Counted from the stretch's first letter, positions 1-11,129 are shown. The stretch: DNA of 64,000 bases from Petaurus breviceps papuanus (GCA_028583685.1 JAMXIF010000016.1:124394-188393), one strand, 5' to 3'. Translations and numbers: made by a program. Notes: a model not told the origin generated them from the letters alone.

Positions 1-137
1 TTACAGATCAGGACATTGAGGTTAAGTGACTTGCCCAGGGTCACATAGCCAGAAAGTATCTCAGTCCAGGTTTGACCTCAGGTCTTCCTGACTCCAGGTT
101 TGCTCTTAGACATCACACCATCTAGCTGCCTAACCTT
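1..137 (-). repeat. MIR-type SINE
   Basis: Reverse-complement MIR core: GAGGTTAAGTGACTTGCCCA followed by a GGTCACATAGCCAG-like block. The element may start before the window. Confidence 0.8.
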
Positions 138-285
138 AGAGATCATGTTATCTAATCCCCTAAATGAGAAAGCAGAGGCAAAGATGGGTAAAGTGAGTCT
201 TCTAGGGTGACATAAGTAGCAGAACCAGGATTCAAACCCAATTCCTCTGACTACCTAGCTGAGGCTATTTCCACGGCTCTGTTGG
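138..285 (-). repeat. MIR-type SINE, diverged
   Basis: A second antisense MIR-like copy. It shows GATGGGTAAAGTGAGT, a CACATAAG-like box and GGATTCAAACCCAATTCCTC. More decayed than its neighbour. Confidence 0.6.
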
Positions 286-1200
286 CCTCATTCTTCATCT
301 CTGCAGAGTAATGACTAGTCTCGATGGCCCCTCACCTCTAAACTGATCCCCACCTCCAATATCCCGTCACTGAAAAATACCCTTCATCCTCAGAAGGGCT
401 TTTGATCACTACAAACCAGGGCCAAATTCAGAGCAGTGACTAAAAGGTGAAAGGCTCTCTACTCTATTACCTATCCCATTACCTATCTTCTGAGCCATCT
501 TGACCCTCTGTTCTAAGGGGTATTTTATGACCCAGACATTTCTAATTTTATGTCTCTGGTGAAATTTATGACAGAATAAAGAGAATTGGAAAATGAAGCC
601 GACCAAGATGGAACCCTAAATCTCCCTTCCATCATTCAGACCTCTATTAGCCCCAGTTCCATTTAATACCTCTTTTAAAAAGAAAAAAATAGATTTAAGG
701 AAAAAGCAAATGTGACAGGAAAACCCTCATGGCAGCTTGGGCCAGCGAGCAAAGTGGTGCTTTTCTCCACTCTCAGATCTGCAGCTCCCTCCAGTGGTAC
801 AAAGAGGAATTTCTTTCAAACAATGCCTCTTTGACTAATTATTTCCATCCCTTTTATACCAAAAGACAACTTGTAACCTCTTTTGTGTTTGGATTAGCAG
901 AGAGTGGGTTCTACGATTTCTTTGAAATCAAATATGTTGGGGTGGATTTTGTTCCATATTGTGTAGCTTAAATGAGAAAAGCTTCTTGAAACAAGGAACA
1001 GTTTTGCATGGTTAAAATCTCCAATTCCCCTTTGTTACCAGACAATAATGCTTTCTCCAGGTTAACCCTTATCCTGTTTTGGACTACAGAGCACAGGCTT
1101 CAGGTTCCTTTTGGCTCTCAAGTGTCCAGATTTATTAAGTATTGCCTATAAATAAAGCCCACCTTTACTTTACTCCTTTAAAAATGGTATGTTTTAGAGA
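286..1200. other. Unassigned single-copy stretch
   Basis: No repeat family, splice-supported exon or RNA gene was recognised. An 80-codon open frame at 729-971 (+) has no recognisable domain and is likely chance. Candidate for a conserved non-coding element only by absence of repeats. Confidence 0.4.
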
Positions 1201-1204
1201 TCAA

Positions 1205-1395
1205 AAGCTCTATCAGTAGAATAAGCATTGGCTTCAGCACTTGATGTTAAACCAAGGTTTAAATGCTATCCCTGATACTCTGTAATGTGTCCTTGGGCAA
1301 ATCACCTACCTCCCTAAGAATCAGTTTCCTCAACTATAAAAATGAGAGGCCTGGGCTAAGTGTAATTTAAGGTCCCTTCCAGTCTTAAATCCTAT
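1205..1395 (+). repeat. MIR-type SINE
   Basis: Sense MIR: CTTGGGCAAATCACCTACCT, then CAGTTTCCTCAACTATAAAA and a GGTCCCTTCCAG-type 3' part. Confidence 0.75.
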
Positions 1396-1399
1396 GGTA

Positions 1400-1640
1400 G
1401 GCTAGATCCAACTGTCATTAACTAGCTGAGCGACCTTGAGCATATTGCTACAGCAATCTGAGCCTCAGTTTCCTCTTCTGTAAAATCAGGGGCTTGGACT
1501 AGATGATCTTTAAGATCTCTTCCATTTCCAAATCCTTTGATCCCTTTATATGGCATGAAATCTCCATTTAAAATGGATCCTGTCACTAAACTAGCTAGGT
1601 GGCTTTGAGCAAATCATTTAACTTCTCTCTGCCAATAATT
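1400..1640 (+). repeat. MIR-type SINEs, two adjoining fragments
   Basis: First fragment has CCTCAGTTTCCTCTTCTGTA and GACTAGATGATCTTTAAG. A second short piece (1563-1640) repeats the CTAGCTAGGTGGCTTTGAGC core. Confidence 0.7.
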
Positions 1641-1762
1641 CATAGTGGTTAGCCATTTTTTTTTAATAAAAGGCATTGTTCTTCTTATGATGATCACATT
1701 AACTCTGGTATTTCCTTCTCCTTATAATAAACTCCTCTTTCCAATGTTATGGAGGAAATGTA

Positions 1763-1915
1763 GGGGCACCTAGATGGCACACACCAGATCTGGAGTCAGG
1801 AGGATCTGAGTTCAAATGTGACCTCAGATACAACACTTACTAGCTGTGTGACCTTGGGCAAGTCACTTAACCCCAAGTGGCTCACTTCTCCCGCCCTACA
1901 AAAAAAAAAAAGAAA
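1763..1915 (+). mobile_element. tRNA-derived marsupial SINE
   Basis: GGGGCACCTAGATGGCACAC start, box B-like GAGTTCAAATGTGACC, TGTGTGACCTTGGGCAAGTC core and a 3' A tract at 1902-1912. Confidence 0.85.
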
Positions 1916-2126
1916 TGTCATTATCTTTACTTTTTTTTTTTTTTCTGGAAGGTTGTCAGTAGGAACAGCCCTGGATCTAAAGAAGGTTTAAGAAGAGTAA
2001 GTTTGCATACCACTAGAGGAGGTACTAACATGCTCAATTGAACTTTGCTGAAAATTCAATAGCTCAATTAAATTCAACCCATATATCAACTCAGTTCAGT
2101 TCAATTCAATCTTTATATCCAGTCTT

Positions 2127-2283
2127 TTTTGTTTTTTTGGAGGCGAAAGGCAAGGCAGTTGGGGTTAAGTGACTTGTTTAAGGTCATAGCTATTAACTGT
2201 TAAGTGTCTGAGGCTTGATTTGAACTCATTGTTTTCCAGATTCCAGGGCTGGTGCTCTATTTACTGCTCCACCTAGCCACCCC
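2127..2283 (-). mobile_element. tRNA-derived SINE in L2
   Basis: T tract, GGCAGTTGGGGTTAAGTGAC, and the element end CCACCTAGCCACCCC. Target-site duplication: TTATATCCAGTCTT (2113-2126) versus TTATATCCGGTCTT (2284-2297). Confidence 0.88.
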
Positions 2284-2640
2284 TTATATCCGGTCTTAAC
2301 CTCCAATTTGTTATTACCTAACTTATTGCCATTTGGACATCTTTAAATGTATGCCCAGCAGGCCCCTCAAACTCAACATCCTCCCTAAAATCATCCCCCT
2401 GCCTCCAAACCTACTACACTTTAAAGCCCTTATTTCAGTTTATCACCTTTCAATTGCCCAAATTCACAATCTTGGGTCATAAAAAAGGACCTACATGTAC
2501 AAAATTACTTATAGCTGCTCTTTTTATGGGTGGCAAAGAATTGGAAATTGAGGGGATGCCCATCAATTAGGGAATGACTGAACAAGTTGTGGTATATGAG
2601 TGCAATGGAATACGATTGTGTTATAAGAAATGATGAATAG

Positions 2641-2796
2641 GGGTGTCTAGGTGGTGAAGTGAACAGAGCATCAGCCCTGGAGTCAGGAGCACCTGAGTTC
2701 AAATTTAACCTCAGACACTTAACATTTACTAGCCATGTGACCTTGGGCAAGTCACTTAACCCCAACTGCCTTCCAAAAAAAAGCAAAAAAAAATTA
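2641..2796 (+). mobile_element. tRNA-derived SINE nested in L1
   Basis: GGGTGTCTAGGTGGTGAAGT start, TGTGACCTTGGGCAAGTCAC core, A-rich tail. Flanks ATGATGAATAG and TTATGAACAG are the duplicated L1 target. Confidence 0.88.
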
Positions 2797-2925
2797 TGAA
2801 CAGGGTGCTTTCAGAAAAACCTGGAAAAACTTACATGAACTGATGCAAACTGAAGTGAGTAGACCCAGGAGAACATTGAACACAGCAACAGCAACATTGT
2901 ATGATGATTAAATATGATAGACTTA

Positions 2926-3082
2926 TTTTTTTTAAAGGAATCAGGGTTTAAGTAACTTGTTCAAGGTTACACGGCCCGTTATTTCTGGGTGTGGTGCTAA
3001 GTATCTGAGCCCAGATTTGATCCCCAGGTCATCCCGACACTGGAACCGGTGTTCTTACTTGCTGAGCCACCTGGCCTCCCCT
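2926..3082 (-). mobile_element. tRNA-derived SINE monomer (right-type) nested in L1
   Basis: T tract, GTTATTTCTGGGTGTGGTGC, ends at GAGCCACCTGGCCTCCCC. TATGATAGACTTA repeats at 2913-2925 and 3086-3098. Confidence 0.9.
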
Positions 3083-4085
3083 AACTATGATAGACTTAGC
3101 TCTTCTCAGCAATACAATGATATAAGATAATTCCAAAATACTCATGATAAAAAATGCTATCCACATTCAGAGAAAGAACTGATGGAATCTGCAGATCAAA
3201 GCATACTATTTTCACTTTCTTTGGGGATTTTTTTTGGTGTGTGTTTCTTCCTTTTGTTTCATTTCTTCTTTTCAACATGACTAATATGGAAATATGTTTA
3301 ACATGATTGTACATAAAACAAACCTATATCAGATTTCTTGCTAGCTTGGGGAAGGGGCAGGGGAGGGAAGGACGGAGAAAAATTTGGAACTCAAAATGTT
3401 ATGAAAAAAATGAATATTGAAAACTATCTTTACATGTAATTGGAAAAATACTATTTACATTAAAAATTGCATTTGATATGAAAGTGGAAGGTGAGTAGAA
3501 AGACAAGAACTAGTTGTAGCAGTGGGAATTTTGTAAATGGTCAGCCAGGAGAATGTAAGAGTGGATGGGTAGAAAGGTTGCATCTGGGGTCCCTCAGGAC
3601 TAGGATTTGATAATTTCCTTTCCTTACAAAAACTTTTCTAATAAACTGTTTCCCTCATGGAAAAAAAGAAAAACAACACAGAAAAGCAAATTTTCAATCT
3701 TGGAGTAATCCTTGACTCATTCTCTCATTTGTTCCTCAAATACAACCAGTTACCAAGCCTTCATCTATTGCTTTCTCTTCATTCACATCACTACCACTTC
3801 AGTTCAGGCCTTTATCACCTCTTGCTTCCTAATGGGTGTCCCTTCTTCTATTCTTTCACCTTTCCTATTCATCCGCTACACAGCTGCTAAACTGATACTC
3901 CTAAGACAAAGATCTGATCATTTCACTCCCCAACTCAAAAATCTTTGGTAGTTTCCTGTTGCTATGAGAATAAAATACAAAGTCCTTAATCTGGCATTTA
4001 AAGGATTCTGGTCTGGTTCCCACTTATCTTTCCAGTGTAATGTTATATTCTTCTTCATGTGTTCTCCAATTGGCCTGCTACATGT

Positions 4086-4345
4086 TCCATTTAGATAGGA
4101 GTGTGTTGATGAAAGTGTAACAACAGGACTCTCCAGGAAAAAAGTGTGTATACACACCATTAAGTTTAATCATCATTATTAACAAGTTCTTAAGTCTAGA
4201 CAATCAACAAAACAATGAATCAAGTCTTGATATGCAGCAATTGCTTATTTCTGAGATGTAAATGTTTACCCTGAACATTTAACCAGGGACTCTTTGAAGC
4301 CAGTTAGAGTTGGCTGTAGCATACCCCCGCCTGTACGTGACACTC
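4086..4345. other. Unassigned stretch
   Basis: AT-rich sequence between two L2 fragments. Nothing recognised on either strand. Confidence 0.4.
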
Positions 4346-5130
4346 CATTTCTATGTCTTTGCCCAATCTTTTATCCTTTATTCAGTCTTTTTTTTCTTTT
4401 ATAAAGCAATCAGGGTTAAGTAACTTGCTCAAGGTTACATGGCCAGTTATTTCTGGGTGTGGTGCTAAGTATCTGAGCCCGGATTTGATCCAGATCATCC
4501 CAACACTGGAGCCGGTGCTCCTACTCGCTGAGCCATCTGGCCGCACCTAAGCAATTGGGGTTAAGTAACTTGTTCAAGGTTACATGGCCAGGTGTTTCTG
4601 GGTGGGTGCTAAGTGTCTGAGCCCGGATTTGATCCCCAGGTCATCCTGACACTGGAACCGGTGCTCTTACTTGCTGTGCTACCTGGCCGCCCCCTTTATT
4701 CAGTCTTAATCTTCAATCTGGTATTACCTAATTTATTGCCATTTAGATATCTCTAACAGTATGCCTGGCAGGGCCTCAACATCCCCTCCCCTACCAAAAT
4801 CATCCCCCTCAAGTCTAGACTATGCTTCTTCTTCACTTCTGCCTTATAGAACCCTTAGCTTTCTCTAAAGCCCATCTTAAGGGACACCTCCAACAGCAGA
4901 CTTTTCTGGGTCCCACCAATTCTTTGTTAGTGCTCCCTCCCACTTGAAATTATTCTGCATTACTTTGTTTATACTTTGTATTTACTGACCTGTGTATATG
5001 CTGTATCCCATAGTAGAATGTAAACTCCTTGAGGGCAGGGATTGCTTGGTTTTTTGTCTCTATCCCCTGCACTCGGCACAGTTAACTTGCAGTAGTAGTG
5101 TTTAATACATGTTTATTGAATAAAAGTTCC
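4346..5130 (+). mobile_element. L2 LINE 3' end
   Basis: An RT-tail block at 4693-4810 closely parallels 2284-2400. It is followed by the L2 terminus with GTAAACTCCTTGAGGGCAGG, a degenerate GCACAGTTAACTTGCAGTAG and a TTATTGAATAAAAG end. A dimeric SINE lies inside. Confidence 0.75.
4390..4692 (-). mobile_element. Dimeric tRNA-derived SINE
   Basis: Two head-to-tail monomers on the minus strand meet at CACCTAAGCAATTGGGG (about 4545). Read on +, the first unit has TTATTTCTGGGTGTGGTGC and GCTGAGCCATCTGGCC (right-type). The second has GTGTTTCTGGGTGGGTGC and GCTGTGCTACCTGGCC (left-type). One duplication, CCTTTATTCAGTCTT (4375-4389 and 4693-4707), brackets the pair. Confidence 0.92.
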
Positions 5131-6110
5131 CAAACTGAATTTTATTGAAAGATATGACTAGACTCCATAAGAAAGTTTTGATCATAGCATTTTTTGATAA
5201 AATATTCAATATGATATTATACAGTTGTCAGAAGTACTTATTAGATATGGTAAATTTTTGTTATGTAAATAGGCTTAATGTTTCTCTATTTTGTTCCAAG
5301 ATACTCCCTCACCCCCTTTATCTCAGGGTTATTCTACAACTTCTTGAAGTGATATTTATGTGTTCAGCTGGTTTCATTTCAAGCCCCAAAGTGTTCTGTA
5401 ACCAAATTAGTTTTAAAAAACTTTGCTCTGGGCTTCAGCCAGCAGGGCCAGTGTTTAGTACTGCAAGAATGATCACCCAGCATCATTCTTCCTTCCCCTC
5501 CTCCCTCTCACCTCATTTTAGTTATAAAAAAATATGTGCAGTGGAAAGGAGGAAATTCTTTGAGTAAATATGGTCAAAGTGATGAGGCTTTCATTTGTTT
5601 GTTTTTTTCCCCCAGAGACGAGTAGGAACAGGTGGGATAGGTGGTCCTTAAGAGCCTTTCCCAGCAAAGTAGTCCTGGGTTCCAAAAAACCAAAAAATTT
5701 AAGAACCACTGCTCTGTAGAGACATACATAGGTCATATCCACACACAGAATATGGAATGGGATGCAGCTGAAGGATTTGGCTCTCTACCAACAATCTTTT
5801 CTTCTCACAGACTAGTGCAGAAAAATAAAAGTCCTGAAACATGTAGAAATAATAACTTCTTTCCCTTCCTTTTTTTTCCCTCCCAGTCCGATGGGTGGTC
5901 ATTTTGTTATCTGAGTAGAGTGTGGATTTCTGTTTGGTTAGTCTGTAGTCTGGGGAAATCTCCAACTGGCATAGTTGGAGTTCCCTCAGTCTCACATTCA
6001 GCACATCTGTCCCCTCTAAAGTTGGGTTATCATAAACCCAAATCCAATGTACAGAGGAATACATTATCCTTTGTGTACCTTCCAAAAGTTCCAGTCAACT
6101 TCTAAGAATG
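5131..6110. other. Unassigned stretch
   Basis: No repeat or gene recognised. Open frames of 140 codons (5145-5567) and 154 codons (5641-6105) lack splice or domain support and overlap antisense frames. The part after 5840 may be flank of the LTR that follows. Confidence 0.35.
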
Positions 6111-6114
6111 TCAA

Positions 6115-6668
6115 ACGACATGGTGGTATATAGCAGCAAGCACCCCAAGCATCCTCAGGATTTGCTGCCAACACAGGTTCTTGGATCTGCTTTGATAAAG
6201 GAAAGCAACTCAAAATGGGTTAACAAACTTACTTTAATCAGTCAGACATATATCATTTACCTTGTTCAGGGGAAAAAGGTCAGCACCCTGAACTTCAAAG
6301 TATACAGGCAGAATTATCAAGACAGAAACAGATCAAGTAGACAGCTTTCCAAACTGTCCAACCATTACATCCATACCAAATCAACATCTGGGTTTCAACA
6401 TCTGGGTTTTTCAAAGTCGGGGGGCTCTGGACAATGGCTTCCCAGAATCCAGATGAAATCACAGAACACTTCTCAAAGTGAGCCCCAAAACAAAGCTACA
6501 CATCAGGGCTTATATAGCCTTCTCCTGGCTCAGAGAATGTAACAACCTTATTGACTCACTGGCCAATCAAGAAGTATCTACTGAAAAACAAGCCTCTTAC
6601 CCCAGGCTCCAGGTGCACTTTATCCTAGGGGCAGGGAAAATCTTCAAATTTACATTCCCATTACACGG
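6115..6668 (-). mobile_element. Solo LTR of an endogenous retrovirus, fossil
   Basis: On the minus strand it begins TGTAATGGGAATGTAAATTT. A TATA-like GGCTATATAAG lies about 150 bp in. Its far end is only approximate. Shares its terminal TGTAATG with four other LTRs in this window. No internal retroviral region adjoins it. Confidence 0.55.
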
Positions 6669-6915
6669 TATCAGTCCCATGTGCACAAATGGTATACCAG
6701 TCAGTTAACAAGTAAGTGGTTACTATGTGTCAGGAACTATGCTAAATGCTGGGTATATGTACATACAAAAGATATACAGTGTAAATGGAAGGTAATCTTA
6801 GTGGGAAGGAACTGGTTGCTCAGTGGATTGGGAAAGGCCTCTTGCAGGAGGGATCTGTGTTGAGTCTTGAAGGAAATCAGGAAAACCAAGAGGCAGAGAT
6901 GAGAAGGGAGAGCAT

Positions 6916-7405
6916 GTTCAGATTTCAGAAAAACCTGGAAAGACTTACATGAACTGATGTTGAGAGAAGTGAGCACAACCAGGAGAACACAGTAACAGCA
7001 ACATTGTGCAATGATCAACTATGATAGACAGCCCTTCTCAGCAACACATTGATCCAAGACAGTTCCAAAAGACTCATGTTGGGAAACGCTATTCACATCT
7101 AGAGAAAGAATTATGGAGTCTGAATGCAGATAGAAACATACCATTTTCACTTTTTTTGTTTTTTCTTATGGTTTTTCCCCTTTTGTTCTGATTCTTCTTT
7201 CACAACATGACTAATGAGGAAATATGTTTAACACGATTGTATGTGTATGAACCTATATCAGATTGCTTGCTATCTTGGGGAGGGGGGAGAAGAAAGAGGA
7301 AGGGACGGAGAAAAATTTGGAACTCAAAATTTTGCAAAAAATGAATATTGAAAACTATCTTTACATGTTATTAGAAAAAATAAAATATTAAGTGGGGAAA
7401 AAAAA
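6916..7405 (+). mobile_element. L1 LINE 3' end, 5'-truncated, nested in L2
   Basis: CAGAAAAACCTGGAAAGACT to AACTATCTTTACATGTTATT with an A-rich tail. Same 3' terminus as the copy at 2486-3470. It interrupts the L2 between GAGAGCATGTT and AAAATGCCTGGAGTC. Confidence 0.8.
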
Positions 7406-7574
7406 AGAAAGAAAATGCCTGGAGTCAAGAGATGGAAAGTCTTGTTCCATAACCAGCAAGGAGGCAGTGTAGCTTAATCACAGAGAGCACGGAAGGGAGG
7501 AAAGTATAAAAACAACAACAGCAAAAATAATAATAATATAATAGTATGCTGTAGTGCTTCAGGTTCTATAAAGT

Positions 7575-7665
7575 TATATATATATGTAATATATACATAT
7601 ACACATACCTACATACATACATATATACACACACATAGATAGATACATACACACATGCCTACATA
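7575..7665. repeat. AT/AC-rich simple sequence
   Basis: Interrupted (TA)n, (CA)n and (TACA)n stretches. Confidence 0.85.
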
Positions 7666-7667
7666 CA

Positions 7668-7850
7668 ATTTCATTTGATTCCCACATTCCATTTCCCCAT
7701 CCTCCCAGATGAGGAAAGTGAGATTGAATGATGTTAAGTGATTTACCCAGGGTCATACAGTTAATAAGCATCTGAGGCAGAATTTGAAATCAGTTCTTTC
7801 TGACTCCAGGTCCAACACTTTATCCATTATGCCACTTAGCTGTACCAAGC
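7668..7850 (-). repeat. MIR/MAR1-like CORE-SINE
   Basis: GATGAGGAAAGTGAGATTGA, GTGATTTACCCAGGGTCATA, TCTGACTCCAGGTCC and a CCACTTAGCTG terminus in antisense. Confidence 0.75.
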
Positions 7851-8021
7851 CTCAAAAGGTGGGAAGGGGTCAGGTTAAGAAGAACTTTAAATGTCACAGA
7901 GATGATTTTATATTTGATCCTAAAAGTAACTGGGAGCCAATGTAAGTTATTAAAGGTTGAAATGGTCAGACTTGCACTCAAGGATTGAAGTGAGGAAAAT
8001 GTTTTGCGTAGTCCTATAAGT

Positions 8022-8273
8022 GGGGTAGCTAGGTGTCATAGTAGATAGAGTGCTGGAACTGGAATCAGGACAGCCTGAATTAAAACATGGCCTCAGACAC
8101 TTACTAACTGTGTGACCCTGGGCAAGTCACTTAACCTCATTTTCCTCTGTTTCCTAATCTATAAAATGAGCTGGAGAAGGAAATGGCAAACCACTTTCAT
8201 ATTTTTGCCAAGAAAACTCCAAATGGAGTCAAAAAGAGTCAGACATGACTGAACAATAACAACAATAACAAAA
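8022..8273 (+). mobile_element. MAR1-type CORE-SINE
   Basis: GGGTAGCTAGGTGTCATAGT head, TGTGTGACCCTGGGCAAGTC core, GAGCTGGAGAAGGAAATGGC block and an AACAATAACAACAATAAC tail. The 250-bp layout is the full-length form of this class. Confidence 0.88.
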
Positions 8274-8689
8274 AGTCCTAAAAGGTATATTTGCCTGAAT
8301 TTGAACCTTGACTTTCTAACTCGAATCCCCCTTATTACAATGGTACTTCCCAAGAAAAACTAATACTTCCACCCTTGCTTGTATTCTTGACTCATTTTGC
8401 CATTATCAGCTAGGGATAATGGCCTAAGTCAATGCTGCTCATAGCTTTAATGACTCTGAGGAAAGTGGGGAAAAGATAAAAAATTGAAAAGAGAAAGAAT
8501 AAATCTAACAGTTTTTGATTCTTGAAGATTTTGAGTCAATCTGTACCAGTTGTTTAGGATTCCATTACTTGTGAATTAAAAATTGAAGAAATTAATCTAA
8601 TCAGCTTGATGGTGGACCTACATTCCTAATTCTATAATTATCCCATTTCTCAGGAAGGAAGGAAAGAAATATCTGTCAAGCACCTATTT

Positions 8690-8925
8690 GCTAAGCAGTG
8701 TCCTAAGTTTTAGGTATTTTACAAATATCATTTCCTTTGGTTCTCACAACAACCTTATGAGGGAGGTGTTATTATTATTCCCATTTTATAGATGAGGAAA
8801 CTGAGACAGAGGTTAGGTGATTTGTCCATGATCACCCAGCTAGTAAGCATCTGAGGCTATATCTGAACTTATCTTCCTGACTCGAGCTTTAGTGCTCCCT
8901 CCACTATTACTCCTAGTTGCTTCTC
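8690..8925 (-). repeat. MIR/THER1-type CORE-SINE
   Basis: Antisense: TTCTCACAACAACCTTATGA, CCCATTTTATAGATGAGGAA, and a CACCCAGCTAGTAAGC box. Confidence 0.8.
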
Positions 8926-8974
8926 AAAAGGAAATCCACTCTCCAGCGTCAAATATATTTTCTTTCTGGAGAGC

Positions 8975-9232
8975 GGTGGCAAGTAGTTGGCATGATGGAT
9001 AGAGTGCCTAGCTTGTAGTCAGGAAGATTTATCTTCCTGATTTCAAATTTGGCCTCAGACATTTCCTAGCTATATGACTCTAGGCAAGTTGCTTAACACT
9101 GTTTGCCTCAGTTTCCCCATCTATAAAATGAGCTGCAGAAGGAAATGGCAGACCACTCCAGTATCTTTGCCAAGAAAATCCCAACTTGGGTCATGGAGAG
9201 TTTAACATGACTGGAAGAACAGTAAAATGACA
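8975..9232 (+). mobile_element. MAR1-type CORE-SINE
   Basis: GATAGAGTGCCTAGC, CTCAGTTTCCCCATCTATAA, GCAGAAGGAAATGGCAGACC and a GTTTAACATGACTGG 3' part. Confidence 0.87.
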
Positions 9233-9980
9233 AAAGCAATTGGGAAGGCTCTTCCCTACTAACACAATTTCAAGCTTCACTCTGGTGGCACATGCAGTCC
9301 TCATGTCTTTGCCAAGGTATTGCTCCTTTCATTTAATACCCACTCTACCCATTAAGCAATCATTGCTTTCCCCATCCAAGGTATTTGAGGTTTTTCTCCT
9401 TTCTCCCTTGGATACCTGCATTCCTGATTCCCTACACACTCCAGTTCAGTGTGATCTGTGACCACTGACACAAGTTCCATTCTCTTATATGCAGTGTAGG
9501 CACCCCACAATGACCATAGTTAATCTACCAATCAAAACCCATGACCTTGGCAGTCCTCATCTCCTGCTTTTCCCCCCTATTCTTCTCCAAACCAGTAGGA
9601 TTCACAGACTTTTTTTTTTTAATTTAACCCTGAGGTACTATTCCCACCATTATGGCTGCTGCTGGTCTTTTTAAGGAGTGTTTTAGGCTCCCCAGGGAGT
9701 GCTCGACCTCGTTCCCACACTTGCCCTATAGGATTGCTGTATTGGCACTTCCTGGGGGTGGGTGTGTGTGCTTCCCAAGCCTTTATGTCCTCAGGGACAC
9801 CGTGAGAAACAACATATCCTCTTCCTCTGTCTGTGGGCGATCTCTTCCCAAAATCTCACCCTTCTTCGAGTTTTGAATTCCACTGTCCTTTGTTTATATT
9901 TCCTAACCTGGTGACAGCATAAACACCCCATTCAACATAGCATTTCATTTAGTAATATCTCCAATTTCATTTGATTCAAT
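9233..9980. other. Unassigned stretch
   Basis: Pyrimidine-rich, several short open frames, no family recognised. Could be an old LTR or LINE fragment. Confidence 0.35.
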
Positions 9981-9984
9981 TCAA

Positions 9985-10195
9985 TTTAATTCAACATGTA
10001 TTAAGTACCTAATATGTGCAGGATATTGTGCTAGGAATTGGGAATACAAAAACAAACTGGTCCCTGCCTTCAAGAGGTTTAAATTTTATTGAAGAATATA
10101 ATATACATAAAGATAACATATATGAATAAATCCAAAATAATACAAAGTAATTTCAAGAGGAAGAGAGTCTCAATAATGAAAGTACTAATAACTTT
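9985..10195 (-). repeat. L2 LINE 3' end
   Basis: ATTAAGTACCTAATATGTGC, ATTGTGCTAGGAATTGG and GTCCCTGCCTTCAAGAGGTT match the antisense L2 terminus. Confidence 0.75.
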
Positions 10196-10204
10196 TCAAA
10201 AAAG

Positions 10205-10470
10205 ATCTATGGTGTAGCAGTTAGAGTGCTATACTTGACATCAGGAAAGCCTGGGTTCAAATTCAACCTATGATACTTACTAGCACTGTGACCACACACC
10301 AGTTACTACATCTTTGAGCTTCTTTGGTTTGCTCATCCATGAAATGGGTGGGGGAGGAGGGAATAAAATCTGCAGTACATCCCTTACAGGATTGTTCTGC
10401 AGATAAAATGAGACAATTTGCTTAAAGTACTCGGCAAACCTTAAAGTGCTATTATTATTCACGAACTTAA
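10205..10470 (+). repeat. MIR/THER1-type CORE-SINE
   Basis: GTAGCAGTTAGAGTGCTATA, CCTGGGTTCAAATTCAACC, and a THER1-like end AAACCTTAAAGTGCTATTAT. Confidence 0.78.
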
Positions 10471-10499
10471 CATGTTAAGCATTATAGCTATCTGTGTTA

Positions 10500-10755
10500 T
10501 TGGCATTTAGGTGGCAGTTAGAAAACTGGGCTTGGAATCAGTATAACTCATCTTTATGAGTTTAAATCTAGTCTCACTTACTGGCTGGGTGACCCTAGGC
10601 AAGTCACTTCACCCTATTTGTCTCAGTTTCCTTATCTGTTAAATGAGCTGGAGAAGGAAATGTCAAACTACTCCAGTATCTTTGCCACAAAGACCCCCAA
10701 AAAGGGTTATGAAGAGAGTAGGACTTTACTGAAATAACTGAACAAGAACATCTGT
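10500..10755 (+). mobile_element. MAR1-type CORE-SINE
   Basis: ATTTAGGTGGCAGTTAGA head, GTGACCCTAGGCAAGTCACT, GAGCTGGAGAAGGAAATGTC and an ACTGAAATAACTGAACAAG end. Confidence 0.87.
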
Positions 10756-10880
10756 TATTGTCTTATCTCCTCTCCTAAACTATAAGTTTCATGAAGGCAA
10801 AGACTGCCTTCCTAACTGTGTGTCTTCTTCAGTGCCTGACACAGTCCTCTGCACATGGTAAGTAGTTAATAACACTGAAC
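10756..10880 (+). repeat. L2 LINE 3' end
   Basis: ACTATAAGTTTCATGAAGGC, then CAGTGCCTGACACAG and TGGTAAGTAGTTAATAA. Confidence 0.6.
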
Positions 10881-11129
10881 ATATGTCTGATGAATTCTGC
10901 CATCAGCTCTTTGCCTGCTGAATGAGAACTATGCTCGGCTATTCCATCCTGCCCTCTCCTTTTTGCACAAGTCCTAAAGGGTTTGTAAAAACTGTAACTC
11001 ATCCTTTGAGTTGGTCTTGCTGATCTTCCACTTAGAGGGAAACACTTTGCTCTATTTGAAAATGTCAGTCCTCCATTGATCAACACCTTTCTATATGCGA
11101 TGTTAACTACCACCCACTCTGCAAGAGCC

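Larger units (their letters stand above)
2486..3470 (+). mobile_element. L1 LINE 3' end, 5'-truncated
   Basis: Contains the L1 3' UTR-like run: GGCAAAGAATTGGAAATTGA, GATGCCCATCAATTAGGGAA, GTGAGTAGACCCAGGAGAAC and AACTATCTTTACATGTAATT, with an A-rich end near 3465. It corresponds in layout to the 3' end of eutherian L1 (the stretch with GAATACTATTCAGCCATAAA). Carries two SINEs (2641-2796, 2926-3082). Confidence 0.75.
2040..4085 (+). mobile_element. L2 LINE, 3' half of ORF2, interrupted by newer elements
   Basis: Decayed L2 reverse-transcriptase tail. Pieces read as CAACATCCTCCCTAAAATCA (about 2375), then NLGVILDS (about 3690-3715) and a ...DHFTPQLKNLW-like stretch (about 3915-3950). Inserted into it are a SINE (2127-2283) and an L1 3' end (2486-3470). 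Many frame breaks; an ancient copy. Confidence 0.7.
6690..8015 (-). mobile_element. L2 LINE, interrupted
   Basis: Antisense L2 3' half in three pieces. The first has ACTATGTGTCAGGAACTATG and TGAGTCTTGAAGGAAATCAG (6695-6915). The second has GCCTGGAGTCAAGAGATGGA (about 7410-7510). The third has TTATATTTGATCCTAAAAGT and GGGAGCCAATG (7850-8010). An L1 3' end and an AT-rich block with a MIR-like copy separate them. Confidence 0.75.

Noticed and set aside
729-971. 80-codon open frame in a repeat-free stretch
   Set aside because: No domain, no splice or promoter context, length within chance expectation for 64 kb.
5145-6105. Open frames of 140, 154 and 128 codons
   Set aside because: Both strands are open in the same place, composition is not coding-like, and no family similarity is recognised.
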